Assembly (NCBI RefSeq): GCF_001011115.1
Contig: NZ_CP008874.1
Location: 62,001 to 126,000 of the forward strand
Direction: 5' to 3'
DNA: 64,000 nucleotides
From: Halanaeroarchaeum sulfurireducens
GTDB taxonomy: Archaea; Halobacteriota; Halobacteria; Halobacteriales; Halobacteriaceae
Both the position numbers and the translations under genes were made by a program. Shown here piece by piece: positions 16,934 through 27,796 of the stretch; position 1 is the first letter of the stretch, and each line of letters begins with the position of its first letter. The notes beneath the pieces are model-generated. The model was not told where the DNA came from, ran no database searches, and worked only from the letters and a program-made list of their open reading frames with translations.

Positions 16934-18270
16934 CAGAATTTTGGAAGGTACCGGTCGAGCTCCCACTGGGAGACGGAGAGACGGTACTCCTGCATTTCCC
17001 GCCGTTTGGCCTCGACAAACTTCTCGGTGACGTGCGGGCCGAGGGCCCGTTGGATGGTTTCGTCGCCCTCCAGGGCGTCGATGGCCTGTCCCAGGTTCGC
17101 GGGCAGGGTGTTGATGCCGTACTCCTCACGTTTGGCCTCGTCGAAATCATAGATGTTCTCGCGGACGGGATCGGGGGCTTCGAGGCCGCGCTCGAGCCCG
17201 TCGAGGCCGGCCTGGAGCATGGCGGCCAGCGCGAGGTATGGGTTGGCCGTCGGGTCGGGGCTCCGGAGTTCGATCCGGGAGGCGGCCGGCGTGCGTGCAG
17301 CGGGCTTGCGCACCAGCGCGGACCGGTTGACGTCGGACCAGGCCACGTAGACCGGGGCCTCGTAGCCGGGCACTAACCGTTTGTAGGAGTTCACCGTGGG
17401 GTTCGCGACGGCCGTGAGTGCCGGTGCGTGCTCAAGAATGCCGGCGAGGAACTGCCGGGCCGTCTCGGAGAGGTCGAACTCGTCGTCGCCGTCGTAGAAG
17501 GCGTTCTCGCCATCCTCGTTGAACAGCGAGAGGTGGGTGTGCATGCCCGACCCGTTGATCTTCGGGATCGGTTTGGGCATGAACGTAGCGTGCACGTCGT
17601 TCATCGCCGCGACGGCGCGCACGACCGTCCGGAAGGTGGCGATGTTGTCCGCCGTGGTGAGCGCGTCGGCGTACTTGAAGCTGATCTCGTGCTGGCCGTC
17701 GGCGACCTCGTGGTGGCTCGACTCGACCTCGAAGTCCATCTCCTCCAGTCCGTAGATAATCTCCCGGCGGATGTCCGAGGCGAGGTCCTTGGGCGCCAGA
17801 TCGAAGTAGCCACCTGCGTCGTGGGTCGTCGTGGTCGGTGAGCCGTCGTCGTCCGTCTCGAACACGAAGAACTCGGGTTCGGGCCCCGCGTTCAGCGTGT
17901 ATCCCATCTCGGCCGCACGGTCGATGGCGCGCTTGAGGACGTACCGTGGATCGCCCGCGAACGGTTCCCCGGTCTTCGTATCGTACACATCGCAGATGAC
18001 CCGGGCGGCGGCCCCGTCCGCTGTGTCCCGCCAGGGGAGGACGGCGAAGGTCTCCGGGTCGGGGACGAGGCGCATGTCCGACTCCTGGATGCGGACGAAG
18101 CCCTCGATGCTGGAGCCGTCGAAGTAGATCCCCTCTTCGAAGGCCTTCTCGGCCTGGCTGGCCGGGATGGCGACGTTTTTCACCGTGCCCAGGATGTCCG
18201 TGAACTGGAGCCGAAGGTAGTCGATGTTCCGTTCGTCGAGTTCGTCGATCACATCGTCTTTCGTTGTCAT
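16933..18270 (-). CDS. glnA: Glutamine synthetase type I
   Basis: This 445-residue enzyme joins ammonia to glutamate using ATP. Motifs are [10 protein letters not shown] near residue 47, [12 protein letters not shown] near 127, the ATP/Mn site [18 protein letters not shown] near 235, and [12 protein letters not shown] (substrate arginines). The length is that of the short GSI-alpha form without the adenylylation-loop extension, so regulation by GlnK or by feedback is more likely than adenylylation. It leads an operon with nadE. It lies 1.4 kb from the amtB-glnK operon and 0.75 kb from the gltB stop. Confidence 0.97.
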   Translation of the reverse strand: MTTKDDVIDELDERNIDYLRLQFTDILGTVKNVAIPASQAEKAFEEGIYFDGSSIEGFVRIQESDMRLVPDPETFAVLPWRDTADGAAARVICDVYDTKTGEPFAGDPRYVLKRAIDRAAEMGYTLNAGPEPEFFVFETDDDGSPTTTTHDAGGYFDLAPKDLASDIRREIIYGLEEMDFEVESSHHEVADGQHEISFKYADALTTADNIATFRTVVRAVAAMNDVHATFMPKPIPKINGSGMHTHLSLFNEDGENAFYDGDDEFDLSETARQFLAGILEHAPALTAVANPTVNSYKRLVPGYEAPVYVAWSDVNRSALVRKPAARTPAASRIELRSPDPTANPYLALAAMLQAGLDGLERGLEAPDPVRENIYDFDEAKREEYGINTLPANLGQAIDALEGDETIQRALGPHVTEKFVEAKRREMQEYRLSVSQWELDRYLPKF

Positions 18271-18631
18271 AGTGGGTGTTGGCGTTATAGGCTTATTCTT
18301 GGACGTCTATACGACAGACCTCGGATTTTCCGTGGTTCCTTTCTTTTTCACTCACAACTCTGCAGATACGTCACCACTTGAAAAGATTTTCTTTACATAT
18401 GGACAAGTTCATACCCTCTCCCCCGTGGTCAATTAGTAATATAAGGGTCTGAATCCCAAGTTATAGAGTTCGGTATCCCGATCTTTTGGACGATCGTTGT
18501 GTATAGGTGGGGCCTGCCCCCGTGTCTGCTTTGGCAAGTGACCAATTCCAGCCCGCATGGAGACCGAGGCCGATTTCAGTGGGAATCCTTCCCACACACG
18601 GTATTAAGGCCGGTGAGGGTCATGAACGATC
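18271..18631. other. Divergent promoter region of 361 bp (glnA / small conserved gene)
   Basis: The region separates glnA on the minus strand from the gene at 18632 on the plus strand, so it must hold both promoters. On the minus strand an AT-rich block (AATAAGCCTATAAC, about 18282-18297) lies 15-27 bases upstream of the glnA ATG and suits a TATA box with a very short leader. The plus-strand half has TATTAAGG about 30 bases before the 18632 ATG. No ORF or RNA gene is recognised. Confidence 0.5.
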
Positions 18632-19021
18632 ATGAACGCTGAACTGATCAACGATCGGGCGCAGGACCGCCTCGTTAGAACCACCCGAACCGCCATCGGG
18701 GACAGCCTGCGGTCCGTGACGTACTTCACGCGATCCGATTACGACCAGCTGTATCTCCGCGACGACCTCGACCGGGACGCGGACCTCGCCTCGTACATCG
18801 GGATCGAGAAAAACGGGTTCCAGGCCGTCCAGGACGCCTACGGCGAGGACTCCGAACTCGGCGAGTACGAGTACACGATCCGATCCTTCGAGAAGGGCTT
18901 CCTGTTGCGAGTCGCGACGGAATCCGAGGGCGTGTTCGTGACGACCGACGCACTGACGATCCAGCAGTTCGACAAACTGGCGACGGCTCTGAAATCCACC
19001 CTCGAGACCTGGCGCGAGTGA
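18632..19021 (+). CDS. Conserved haloarchaeal hypothetical protein
   Basis: This 129-residue acidic soluble protein contains SLRSVTYFTRSDYDQLYLRDDL, then YTIRSFEKGFLLRVATESEGVFVTTD and a C-terminal helix. I recognise it only as a type of short haloarchaeal protein of unknown function, with an alpha/beta roadblock-like pattern. Its transcript is convergent with gltB, and the two stop codons abut at 19021/19022. TATTAAGG about 30 bases upstream of the ATG is a good TATA candidate for a leaderless mRNA. No functional residues stand out. Confidence 0.8.
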   Translation: MNAELINDRAQDRLVRTTRTAIGDSLRSVTYFTRSDYDQLYLRDDLDRDADLASYIGIEKNGFQAVQDAYGEDSELGEYEYTIRSFEKGFLLRVATESEGVFVTTDALTIQQFDKLATALKSTLETWRE

Positions 19022-22000
19022 TCACTCCGAGAGGACGGCGTCGATGTCCGTGACCGCACGGGTGGGTGGATCGTCTCTCACGTCCGCTTCCGGTGTGGCC
19101 TCGATCGCGTCCGCGTAGGCGTCGGGCATGACCTTGACGAATGCCTGGACTTCCGTCGTCCAGTCGTCCAGCAGGGCCTTCGCCCGGTTGCTGTCAGCGT
19201 ACACGGCGTGATTCTCGACGAGCCGTCGGATCATGACGTGATCGCTTCTGGTGAACTCGCGGGACAGCGACACCATCGCCCCGTTGACTTGCTCCGGGAG
19301 TGTCCCATCGGGATCGTAGACGTACGCGATCCCACCGCTCATCCCCGCAGCGAAGTTCCGGCCGACCTCCCCGAGGACCAGGACGACCCCGCCGGTCATG
19401 TACTCACACCCGTGATCACCGATTCCCTCGACGACGGCCGTAGCGCCCGAGTTCCGGACGCCGAATCGCTCCCCGGCCATGCCGTTCACGTAGAGTTCAC
19501 CACCGGTCGCGCCGAACAGTGAAACGTTCCCGATGAGCGTGTTCCGCTCGGGGTCGTAGGTCACGTCCTGGGGGGTCCGCAGGCAGATTTTCCCGCCCGA
19601 CATTCCCTTGCCGACGTAGTCGTTCGCCGGTCCCTCGAGTTCGAGGGTCACGCCCGGCGAGAGGAACGCGCCGAACGACTGTCCGGCCGTTCCCGAGAGG
19701 GCGGCGGTGATCGTGTCTTCGTCGAGCCCGCCCGCACCGTGGCGCTCGGCGATCCGGCCGGACAGCCGCGCCCCGACGGCCCGGTCTGTATTCGACACCG
19801 TTTCCTGAACGGTGACGGTCCCGTCGCCCTTCAAAGCGTCCGATGCCGCCGCGATGAGCGTGTCGTCGATGTGCGTCTCGGACTCCCGGCGCTCGTGGTG
19901 GGTCGCCCCGTGCCGATCGTCCGAGTCGGGCGGCAATTCGAGGACCTCGTCGATATCGACGCCGGGAATGCGGTCGAAGGTCACATCTCGTTGACCCACG
20001 ACGTCGACTCGGCCGATCATCTCCTCGACGTTCGCGAAGCCGAGGTCCGCCATTATCTCCCGGAGCTCGCGCGCGATGAACCGGAAGTACCGCACGACGT
20101 GTTCCGGCTCGCCCTTGAATCGCTCCCGGAGATTTTCCTTCTGCGTGGCGACGCCTGTCGGGCAGTCATTCGTGTGGCACACCCTGGCCATGACACAGCC
20201 CGCGGCGACTAGGCTACCGGTCCCGAAGGCGAACTCTTCGGCGCCCAGGAGTGCGGCGACGGCGACGTCGCGGCCGGTCTTTAGCCCGCCATCGACGCGA
20301 ATGGTCACTTTCGAGCGAAGGCTCGTCTCCCGGAGGAGTCGGTTCGCTTCGGTGAGGCCGAACTCCCACGGCAACCCGGTGTGTTTGATCGAACTCCTGG
20401 GACTCGCTCCCGTTCCTCCCGAGTGGCCGCTCACGAGGACAGTGTCGGCGTTGGCTTTCGCCACGCCGGCGGCGACGAGGCCGACACCGGTCTCCGAGAC
20501 GAGCTTGACGCTGACGTCAGCGTCAGGGTTCACCACCCGCAGGTCCGAGATGAGCTGTTTGATGTCCTCGATCGAGTAGATGTCGTGCTGGGGTGGCGGC
20601 GAGATCAGGGGTACCCCCGGGGTCGCCGACCGCACCTCGCCGATGAGATCCGTGACCTTGTCTCCGGGGAGATGGCCGCCCTCACCGGGTTTGCTCCCCT
20701 GTGCCATCTTGATCTGCACCTCCTCGGCGGACCGGAGGTAGTCGGTTTTCACGCCGAACCGACCCGAGGCCACCTGCTTGATATGACACTCTTTGTCGGT
20801 ACCGAGCCGTTCTGTCGGCTCGCCACCCTCGCCGGTGTTCGCCTTCCCTCCAAGTTCGTTCATCGCCTTCGCGTTGGTTTCGTGCATCTCGGGCGAGAGG
20901 CTGCCAAGCGACATCGCCGCCGTGGAGAACCGTTCGACGATATCCTCGACCGGCTCGACGGCCTCGATCGGAATCGGGTCCCGATCGGTGGCGTGTACGT
21001 CGATCAGACTCCGCACCGTTGCCTTGTGTTCGTTCAGCGCATCGATGGTCTCGCTGAATTCCTCGAACGACTCGTAGTCGTCGTTGCGGACGGCGTTGTG
21101 CAGGGCGTTTATCGCGCCCGGGTTCCACTGATGGGGACGGCCGTCCGAACGCGTGTTGAACTCGCCCTGCCACTGTATCTCCGGTTCGTCGTCGTATGCC
21201 CGAGCGTGCCACTCACGAACGATCTCGTCGATCTCCTCCAGACCGAGCCCACCGGATTTCGCAGGTGTGCCCTCGAAGTACTCGTCGACGAGTTCGGTGT
21301 CGAGACCGACTGCGTCGAAGATCTGCGCTCCCTGGTAGGACCGCACCGTCGAGATTCCCATCTTGGCCATCACCTTCAGCAGTCCCTCCTCCAGAATCTC
21401 GAGGTACGATTCGATCGCGTGTGACTGGGCGATGCCATCGGGCTCGTCCACCAGGTCGTAGACCGTATCGATCGCCAGTCGTGGGTAGACTGCACCGGCC
21501 CCGTAGCCGATCAGCGCGGCGACGTGGTGTGTACTCCGGGGGCCGCCGGAGGCAACCACCAGCCCTGTACGCGTGCGAAGCCCCTCCCTGACCAGATGAT
21601 GGTGGACGGCGCCGGTCGCGAGGAGACTCGGGATAGGCAGTCTCGTTTTGCCAGCTGCCTCGTCGTCCAAGACGAGGATCTCGGCTCCCGACGTGATGGC
21701 CGCCACGGCCCGCTCTCGAATGCGATCGAGTGCCGCCGCGAGTTCCGTGTCCGGGCCGTACGTGATATCGATGGTCTCGGTCCGAAACGTCGAGGATCGG
21801 ACCGCGGCGAGTTGATCGCCCGTCAGGAGCGGCGAGTCGAGTACCAGCTGTCTGGCGTGCTCGGGGGACTCCCCGAGGAGGTTGCGCTGACGGCCGAGTC
21901 GCGTCTCCAGACTCGTGACGATCTCCTCGCGGATGTAGTCGATCGGCGGGTTCGTCACCTGGGCGAACCGCTGCCGGAAGAAGTCGAACAGTGGCTTGGG

Positions 22001-23494
22001 ACGCGAGGATAGGGCGGCCAGTGGCGTATCGTCCCCCATCGAGCCGATGGGATCCGTGCCGGCCGACAGCATCGGTTTGAGGACGTCCTCGAGATCGTCT
22101 CGCGAGTAGCCAAACATCGCCTGGCGGGCCGTCCGGGTGACATCGTCGTAGCCGATTGGCGCGGGATCGCCCAGCTGGTCCAGCGTTCGCTGGTGCTCGT
22201 CCACCCACTCCCCGTAGCGCTCGTCGCCGATCCGATCGAAGACTTCCTCGTCGGGGACGATCCGTCCCTCCGAGGGATCCGCGAGAAATAACTGTCCCGG
22301 CTCGAGACGACCACGCTCTTCCACCTCGGCGTTCTCGATCGGGAGGGCACCCTGTTCGCTGGACATCACCACTCGGCCGTCGTGGGTCGTCTCATACCGG
22401 CACGGACGGAGGCCGTTGCGGTCGAGGACGGCACCGACGCGCTCACCGTCGGTCCCCACGACGAGTGCCGGGCCATCCCAGGGCTCGATCAATGAGGCGT
22501 GATAGTCGTAGAAGTCACGCCGGTCGGCGGGCAGGCTCTCGTCGTGCTCCCAGGCCTGTGGGACGAGCATGCGCAGTGCGTGGGCGAGATCGCGATCACC
22601 CTGGAGCAACACGCCGAGCGCGTCGTCCAGGCTCGCGGTGTCGGACTGGTCCGGGTCCTGGATGACCGGCGTGATGGTGTCGAGGTCCTCGTCGTCGTAG
22701 CCGGGAAGATCGAGATCCGCCGTCCGGGCGCGCATCCAGTTGATGTTCCCCTGGATGGTGTTGATCTCCCCGTTGTGCACGACGTTCCGGTAGGGGTGTG
22801 CGAGGTGCCAGCGTCCCAGCGTGTTCGTCGAGAACCGGGCGTGCACCAAGACGAACGCGGAGGTGAACCGGTCGTCCCGGAGGTCGGGGTAGTACGATTC
22901 GAGCTGGTCGCCTTTCAGGAGGCCCTTGTAGACGAGCGTCTGCCGGTCGAGGGAGACCACGTAGAAGTCCTCGTCGATGGATTTCTCCACGTCGCGACGG
23001 GCGACGTACAGAGAGCGGTCGAATTCGTCCGTAGACTGCTCCGTCGTCGGAACCACGATTGGCTGGACGCTGACCGGCTCCGACTCACGGGCGGTCTCAC
23101 CGAGATCCCCATTCTCCGTCGGGACGGATCGCCACTCGACGACCCGTAGCGAGTGCCGTGACAGCACCGACTCGACCTCGTCCCGAATGTCTCGCCGTTT
23201 CTGCACGTCGTTCGGGAGAAACAGCGATCCGACCGCGTACAGTTCGGGAAGGTCCCCGACGACGTCCCGGAAGAACGCGTCCGGCGTCTGGAGGAGGATG
23301 CCCGCGCCATCACCGGTATTCGGTTCCGCTCCGGTGGCCCCTCGGTGCTCTAAATTCTCGAGGAGCGTGAGACCGTCGCTAATCACTTCGTGACTGGGCG
23401 GCCCCTCCAGTTCCACGACGGCCCCGACGCCACAGTCGGCGGAACTGTCTCGAGGAGTGAACCCACAGTTATCTCGTTCGTTGGTCATGCTCAT
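19022..23494 (-). CDS. gltB: Glutamate synthase large subunit, full length
   Basis: This 1490-residue enzyme makes glutamate from glutamine and 2-oxoglutarate. The N-terminal Ntn glutaminase domain starts at Cys21 (DCGVGAVVELEG), implying removal of a propeptide. The central and FMN synthase domains follow, with the 3Fe-4S motif CVMARVCHTNDCPTGVATQ. The C-terminal GXGXG beta-helix holds GAFLSPGVTLELEG and GNVSLFGATGGELYVNG. No gltD small subunit lies nearby, so ferredoxin could be the electron donor. The start is uncertain. An ATG at 23665 is 26 bases from a TATA-like ATAATAC and would add 57 Arg-rich residues. A second motif, ERDNCGF, lies just before the catalytic Cys. Confidence 0.95.
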   Translation of the reverse strand: MSMTNERDNCGFTPRDSSADCGVGAVVELEGPPSHEVISDGLTLLENLEHRGATGAEPNTGDGAGILLQTPDAFFRDVVGDLPELYAVGSLFLPNDVQKRRDIRDEVESVLSRHSLRVVEWRSVPTENGDLGETARESEPVSVQPIVVPTTEQSTDEFDRSLYVARRDVEKSIDEDFYVVSLDRQTLVYKGLLKGDQLESYYPDLRDDRFTSAFVLVHARFSTNTLGRWHLAHPYRNVVHNGEINTIQGNINWMRARTADLDLPGYDDEDLDTITPVIQDPDQSDTASLDDALGVLLQGDRDLAHALRMLVPQAWEHDESLPADRRDFYDYHASLIEPWDGPALVVGTDGERVGAVLDRNGLRPCRYETTHDGRVVMSSEQGALPIENAEVEERGRLEPGQLFLADPSEGRIVPDEEVFDRIGDERYGEWVDEHQRTLDQLGDPAPIGYDDVTRTARQAMFGYSRDDLEDVLKPMLSAGTDPIGSMGDDTPLAALSSRPKPLFDFFRQRFAQVTNPPIDYIREEIVTSLETRLGRQRNLLGESPEHARQLVLDSPLLTGDQLAAVRSSTFRTETIDITYGPDTELAAALDRIRERAVAAITSGAEILVLDDEAAGKTRLPIPSLLATGAVHHHLVREGLRTRTGLVVASGGPRSTHHVAALIGYGAGAVYPRLAIDTVYDLVDEPDGIAQSHAIESYLEILEEGLLKVMAKMGISTVRSYQGAQIFDAVGLDTELVDEYFEGTPAKSGGLGLEEIDEIVREWHARAYDDEPEIQWQGEFNTRSDGRPHQWNPGAINALHNAVRNDDYESFEEFSETIDALNEHKATVRSLIDVHATDRDPIPIEAVEPVEDIVERFSTAAMSLGSLSPEMHETNAKAMNELGGKANTGEGGEPTERLGTDKECHIKQVASGRFGVKTDYLRSAEEVQIKMAQGSKPGEGGHLPGDKVTDLIGEVRSATPGVPLISPPPQHDIYSIEDIKQLISDLRVVNPDADVSVKLVSETGVGLVAAGVAKANADTVLVSGHSGGTGASPRSSIKHTGLPWEFGLTEANRLLRETSLRSKVTIRVDGGLKTGRDVAVAALLGAEEFAFGTGSLVAAGCVMARVCHTNDCPTGVATQKENLRERFKGEPEHVVRYFRFIARELREIMADLGFANVEEMIGRVDVVGQRDVTFDRIPGVDIDEVLELPPDSDDRHGATHHERRESETHIDDTLIAAASDALKGDGTVTVQETVSNTDRAVGARLSGRIAERHGAGGLDEDTITAALSGTAGQSFGAFLSPGVTLELEGPANDYVGKGMSGGKICLRTPQDVTYDPERNTLIGNVSLFGATGGELYVNGMAGERFGVRNSGATAVVEGIGDHGCEYMTGGVVLVLGEVGRNFAAGMSGGIAYVYDPDGTLPEQVNGAMVSLSREFTRSDHVMIRRLVENHAVYADSNRAKALLDDWTTEVQAFVKVMPDAYADAIEATPEADVRDDPPTRAVTDIDAVLSE

Positions 23495-24114
23495 GGTTTC
23501 GCGACGCTCACGAGTGGCTCGCCTCTGATACGGGACGTACGTCTCTGTCCATTTCTCCGGAGACTGGCCCCGAATGCGGGTGACCCGACGAACGGGACTA
23601 CCGCGTTCGTTCGACCCCGGGCGATAGCGCCAGTATGGGGCGGTTCGTACGGTATCATCAGACATGGGGTAGAATCGGGAGTTTGTAAGTATTATCCTAA
23701 TATACAAATAAGGTAGAAACACCCTCGAGCCGCCGCCTCTTCGACCGGGACGCGACCCAAGGCCCGATCGAAACGATGTCGATGAATACTCGGATATTCG
23801 ATATCGAATAAACCCTGGGAGCCCGTGGTTTTCTCTATTTACTCCCTGTTTTCTTAGTATTATGTACGTTCATTACAGTCCAAAATTGGACAAACGGCAC
23901 TGAATCGGGCCTCTTTCCCTCCTAATCAAATACTAAGTCATTATATCCATATTTCACGAGTTTCCGGCCGATCCGTGGCGTAGTCGTGTGCCTCGATACG
24001 ACTGCGCCCGTGAATTCTCCATCCGATCTGGCCCTGGGTTCTCCTGTCTGACACTTGCTGTCCGTGTGCGGTCTCGCCACAACGGCTACGGTCCCGCGGG
24101 CCGAACCTCTCACC
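23495..24114. other. Intergenic region of about 620 bp with the gltB promoter
   Basis: The minus-strand sequence 23685-23700 (TTAGGATAATACTTAC read 5'-3') is a good TATA/BRE candidate for gltB. The segment 23800-23960 is AT-rich compared with the window and has no ORF. The plus-strand half precedes the SRPBCC gene at 24115. If gltB really starts at 23665, the first 170 bases of this region are coding. No repeats or RNA genes are seen. Confidence 0.5.
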
Positions 24115-24624
24115 ATGCCAACGTATTATCGATCGACCGTGGTGGACGCCCCCCTCGACGACGTCTGGGCGTTTCACGCCGACGTCGATGGGCTACGCGC
24201 TCTTACGCCGTCGTGGTCGGGGCTGGAGATCGAATCGGTGACGGGCCCGGACGGCGAGCGCGACCCCGAAACACTCGAGGTGGGGACCGACATCGAGATG
24301 CGCGTTCGCCCGCTGGGCCTGCTCCCGGGCCCGGCGTGGACCTCGCGCATCACGCGCCGGGAGCGGACGGAGGGTGAGGCCGTCTTCCGCGACACGATGA
24401 TCGGCGGCCCGCTCGAAACCTGGGAGCACGCTCACCGGTTCCGGGCGCTCGACGGGCGGACGCTGATCAGCGATCGCCTCGACTTCGCGCTTCCCCCGGC
24501 GTACGAGGGGGCAACGCCGGCCGTTCGGGCGGGGCTGGCGGCGCTGTTCGCCTATCGCCACCACCGGACGCGGACGCTCCTGGCAGATCAGGGCAGGGTC
24601 TCCGCCACCGTCTCCGCAAAGTAG
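24115..24624 (+). CDS. SRPBCC-family (START-like) protein
   Basis: This 169-residue protein has the helix-grip fold used for binding hydrophobic ligands. It starts with [23 protein letters not shown], the typical first strand and helix, and ends with a long C-terminal helix ([18 protein letters not shown]). The ligand is unknown. The ATG at 24115 gives the exact family N-terminus. The last 37 bases overlap the end of the convergent hemB gene. Confidence 0.88.
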   Translation: MPTYYRSTVVDAPLDDVWAFHADVDGLRALTPSWSGLEIESVTGPDGERDPETLEVGTDIEMRVRPLGLLPGPAWTSRITRRERTEGEAVFRDTMIGGPLETWEHAHRFRALDGRTLISDRLDFALPPAYEGATPAVRAGLAALFAYRHHRTRTLLADQGRVSATVSAK

Positions 24625-25571
24625 GTCACGATGACGTCCGCCCCGGCCCGCTCGATCGAGACGAGCGACTCGAGGGCGGTCGCCTCCAGGTCGAGCCACC
24701 CCCGCTCCGCGGCGGCGTGCAGCATGGCGTACTCGCCGCTGACCTGATAGGCCGCGACCGGCAGGTGGGTGTGCTCGCGTACGTCACTCACCACGTCTAG
24801 GTACGGCAGGGCCGGCTTCACCATGAGCACGTCCGCGCCCTGCTCGATATCGAGGTCGGCCTCGCGGAGCGCCTCCCGGCGGTTTCCGGGGTCCATCTGG
24901 TAGTGCCGCCGGTCACCGAAGGCGGGCGCGCCGTCCGCGGCGTCCCGGAACGGGCCGTAAAAGGCACTCTCGTACTTCACCGCGTAGCTCAGGATTGGGA
25001 TGTCCTCGTGGCCAGCGTCGTCGAGGGCCGAACGGATGGCCCCGACCATCCCGTCGGTCATGCTCGAGGGAGCGACCACGTCCGCACCCGCCTCCGCGTG
25101 AGAGACGGCGATGGCAGCCAGCCGGTCGAGGGTCGGGTCGTTTCGAACGGTGAGCGTCGTGTCCTCGGGCGCACCCGGTTCGAGGATGCCGCAGTGGCCG
25201 TGGTCGGTGTACTCACAGAGACAGACGTCCGTGATCACGGTCGCGTCGGTCTGTCGGGTGATCCGCCGCGTCGCCTCCTGGACGACGCCGTCCGGCGCGT
25301 CGGCCCGGGAGCCGACCGCGTCCTTCTCCGTCGGGACGCCGAAGAGGATGACCGTCTCGACGCCGGTCGCGAGTATCTCCTCGACGCGGTCGACCGCCTG
25401 CGAGACGGGGACGCGTTCGTGGCCCGGCATCGTGGGAATCTCGACCCGCTCGTCGGTCGTGGCGTCGACGAACACGGGGGCGATCAGGTCGCTGGCCGAC
25501 AGCGACGTCTCGCGCACGAGGTCGCGGAGGCCGTCGCGACGGAGCCGTCTGGGGCGTCGGGTGAGGTCCAT
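24588..25571 (-). CDS. hemB: Porphobilinogen synthase (5-aminolevulinate dehydratase)
   Basis: HemB condenses two 5-aminolevulinates into porphobilinogen. The zinc site is present as [12 protein letters not shown] (Cys-x-Cys-x7-Cys, near residue 120). The Schiff-base lysines are in [15 protein letters not shown] and in [10 protein letters not shown]. Length is 327 residues, as usual. It is separated by about 15 kb from hemCD and 12 kb from hemL, but supplies the same pathway. It follows the HdrD-like gene by 59 bases on the same strand, so co-transcription is possible. Confidence 0.97.
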   Translation of the reverse strand: MDLTRRPRRLRRDGLRDLVRETSLSASDLIAPVFVDATTDERVEIPTMPGHERVPVSQAVDRVEEILATGVETVILFGVPTEKDAVGSRADAPDGVVQEATRRITRQTDATVITDVCLCEYTDHGHCGILEPGAPEDTTLTVRNDPTLDRLAAIAVSHAEAGADVVAPSSMTDGMVGAIRSALDDAGHEDIPILSYAVKYESAFYGPFRDAADGAPAFGDRRHYQMDPGNRREALREADLDIEQGADVLMVKPALPYLDVVSDVREHTHLPVAAYQVSGEYAMLHAAAERGWLDLEATALESLVSIERAGADVIVTYFAETVAETLP

Positions 25572-25630
25572 GGTGGGCGATTGCGGGCCAGGACAAAAGG
25601 CACCCCGGTAATCGCGGCGGTCGCGGCCGG

Positions 25631-27730
25631 TCAGTCGTCGACCCTGACGCCCCGCTCTTCCAGGGCCTCCCAGACGAGTTCCGCGACGTCGACGACGTCG
25701 ACGTCGCCCTCGTAACCGCCGGTCTTGCGTCCGTCCTCGAACATCGTCAGACAGGTCGGACAGGCGACCACGAACTGCTCGACGTCTCCACCCGACCGGG
25801 TGTCCTCGACGGCCTCGCGCAGGCGTTCCTCCGAGGGTTTGACGTCCTGGTCGGCGTCGGTCCACTGGCCGCCGCCACCGCCGCCACAGCAGAACGCGTC
25901 GGCCCGGTTGCGCGGCATCTCCACCCGGGTCGCGCCGGTGGCGTCGATAACCGCACGCGGAGCGTCGTACTCGCCGTTGTAGCGGCCGAGGTGACACGGA
26001 TCGTGATAGGTCACGGTCCCACCGAGTTCGTCCGCCGACAGCCCGAGTGCCCCCGACTCGAGGAGGGACGCGACGACCTGGGTGTAGTGACGCACGTCAT
26101 CACCCCGCGCCCACCCGACGGCCTCGTACTCGTTTTTGAAAGTGTTGTAGGCGTGGGGATCGGTGGTCACGAGCGTCTCGAAGTCGGCCGTACGGAGCGC
26201 CTCGACGGTCTCCCCCGCGAGCGTCTCGAAGAGCCCCTCCTCGCCCACCCGCCGCACGTCGTTGCCGTCGTTTCGCTCGTCCTCGTAGAGGATGCCGTAG
26301 GAGACGCCGGCGACCTCGAAGAGGCGCGCCAGCGACCGGGCCACTGCCCGGTTGCGATCGTCGAAGCTCGGGGCGTCGCCGACGTACCAGAGGTACTCGA
26401 CGGACTGCTCGCGGGCGTCCGGCACCTCGAAGGAGAGCTCCTCGGTCCACTCGGGGCGTCTGCGCCCGGGTTCGCCGTAGGCGTTGCCGGTCCGGAAGAG
26501 GTCGGTCAGGGTTTCCTGGAGGGACGCGTCCAGTTGGCCCGTCTCGGTGAGCCTGCGGTTCATCGCGACGAACTGCGGGAGGTGTTCGACCGCGACGGGG
26601 CAGACGTCCATGCAGGCCTGGCAGGCCATGCAGGCCTCCATCGTCTCCGCGTCGATCACGCTCTCTCCCTCGGCGGCGACGACCGGCCGTCGCTCGGCCG
26701 TGCCGGCGTCGACCGCGTGGCGGTATTCCGTGAGATCGAGGACGACGGTTCGGGGGTCGAGCGGCCGGCCCACCGCGGTGGCCGGGCAGACCGCCGAGCA
26801 GCGCCCGCAGTTGGTACAGGCGTCCTGGTCGAGGCGGTGTTTCCAGGTGACGTCCCGGAGGTCGGCGTACCCGATCGTCTCGGGGCTCGCGTCCGCGGGG
26901 ACGCCCGGAAGTCGTCGGCCCGCGTCGGGGTCGCGGGTGAGCAGGGCGGCGGGGGCGGTGAGCATGTGCACCGGCTTGGCGGTCGGGAGCCAGGCTACGA
27001 ACCCCAGCGCGACGATGGCGTGGGACCACCAGAGGGGCGCGTAGACAGCCCCTGCGGTGCCTTCGGAGATGCCGAGGCCGGCCAGTCCCGACGCGACCGA
27101 CCACCCGACGAAACTCGCGACCTCGGCGTCCGGCATTCCCGTGCCGAGGATGCGCACGCCTTCCAGGAGGAACCCGCCGACCCCCAGGACCCAGAGCGTC
27201 CAGACGAAGAGGTCGTCTTCCACACCCGTGTGCTCGCCCCAGAGGCGATCGGCACGCACCCAGTACCGCCGGTAGAGCGCCATCGAGACGCCGACGACGA
27301 AGAGGAGACCGAGCCCGTCCAGTACGGCGGAGTAGCCGAGGTAGAAGGGCCCGGTGAAAAAGGACTCCCGCCCCAACAGGGGGGTCCAGAGGTCCATGTC
27401 GACGGCGAGCACCACCGTTCCGGCGAACAGCGTCAGGAAGCCCCAGACGATCAGGGCGTGCATCAGCCCGCCGAACCAGTCCCGGTCGAAGACGGTCTCG
27501 TTCGTGGCGACGACCTTTGTCGTATCGAGTAGCCGACGGCCGAGCGCGTCAAATCGCTCGATCGGCTCCGGGGCGCCGGCGGTGATCGATCGGATCCGCT
27601 CGGCGATGCCGTACGCGAAGATGGAGAGGGCGACGGCTGCGAGGTAGTAGAAGACGATTGCCCCCACCACGCCGATCCCCCAGAACGTGGGCCGCGTGAC
27701 GTCCGGCTGAACCGCCACGAGCGCGTCCAT
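25631..27730 (-). CDS. Membrane-bound HdrD-like Fe-S oxidoreductase
   Basis: This 699-residue protein combines an N-terminal nitrate-reductase-gamma-like membrane domain with a soluble domain. The membrane domain has about six helices (residues 15-265). Two 4Fe-4S motifs follow ([13 protein letters not shown] near 305 and [13 protein letters not shown] near 370), then two CCG-type domains ([11 protein letters not shown]...[10 protein letters not shown] and VACPTC). This is the layout of HdrDE/GlpC-type proteins and of the Fe-S proteins paired with electron-transfer flavoproteins. It probably passes electrons from acyl-CoA or lactate oxidation to quinone, but no dehydrogenase or ETF gene adjoins it. 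The ATG at 27730 is used; a GTG lies 12 bases upstream. Confidence 0.88.
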
Positions 27731-27796
27731 ATCCTCGTACACGGCGGAGAGCCCGCAAAAAGGTTCTCACAATCGGGCGTGCCGACCCCAGTCGGG

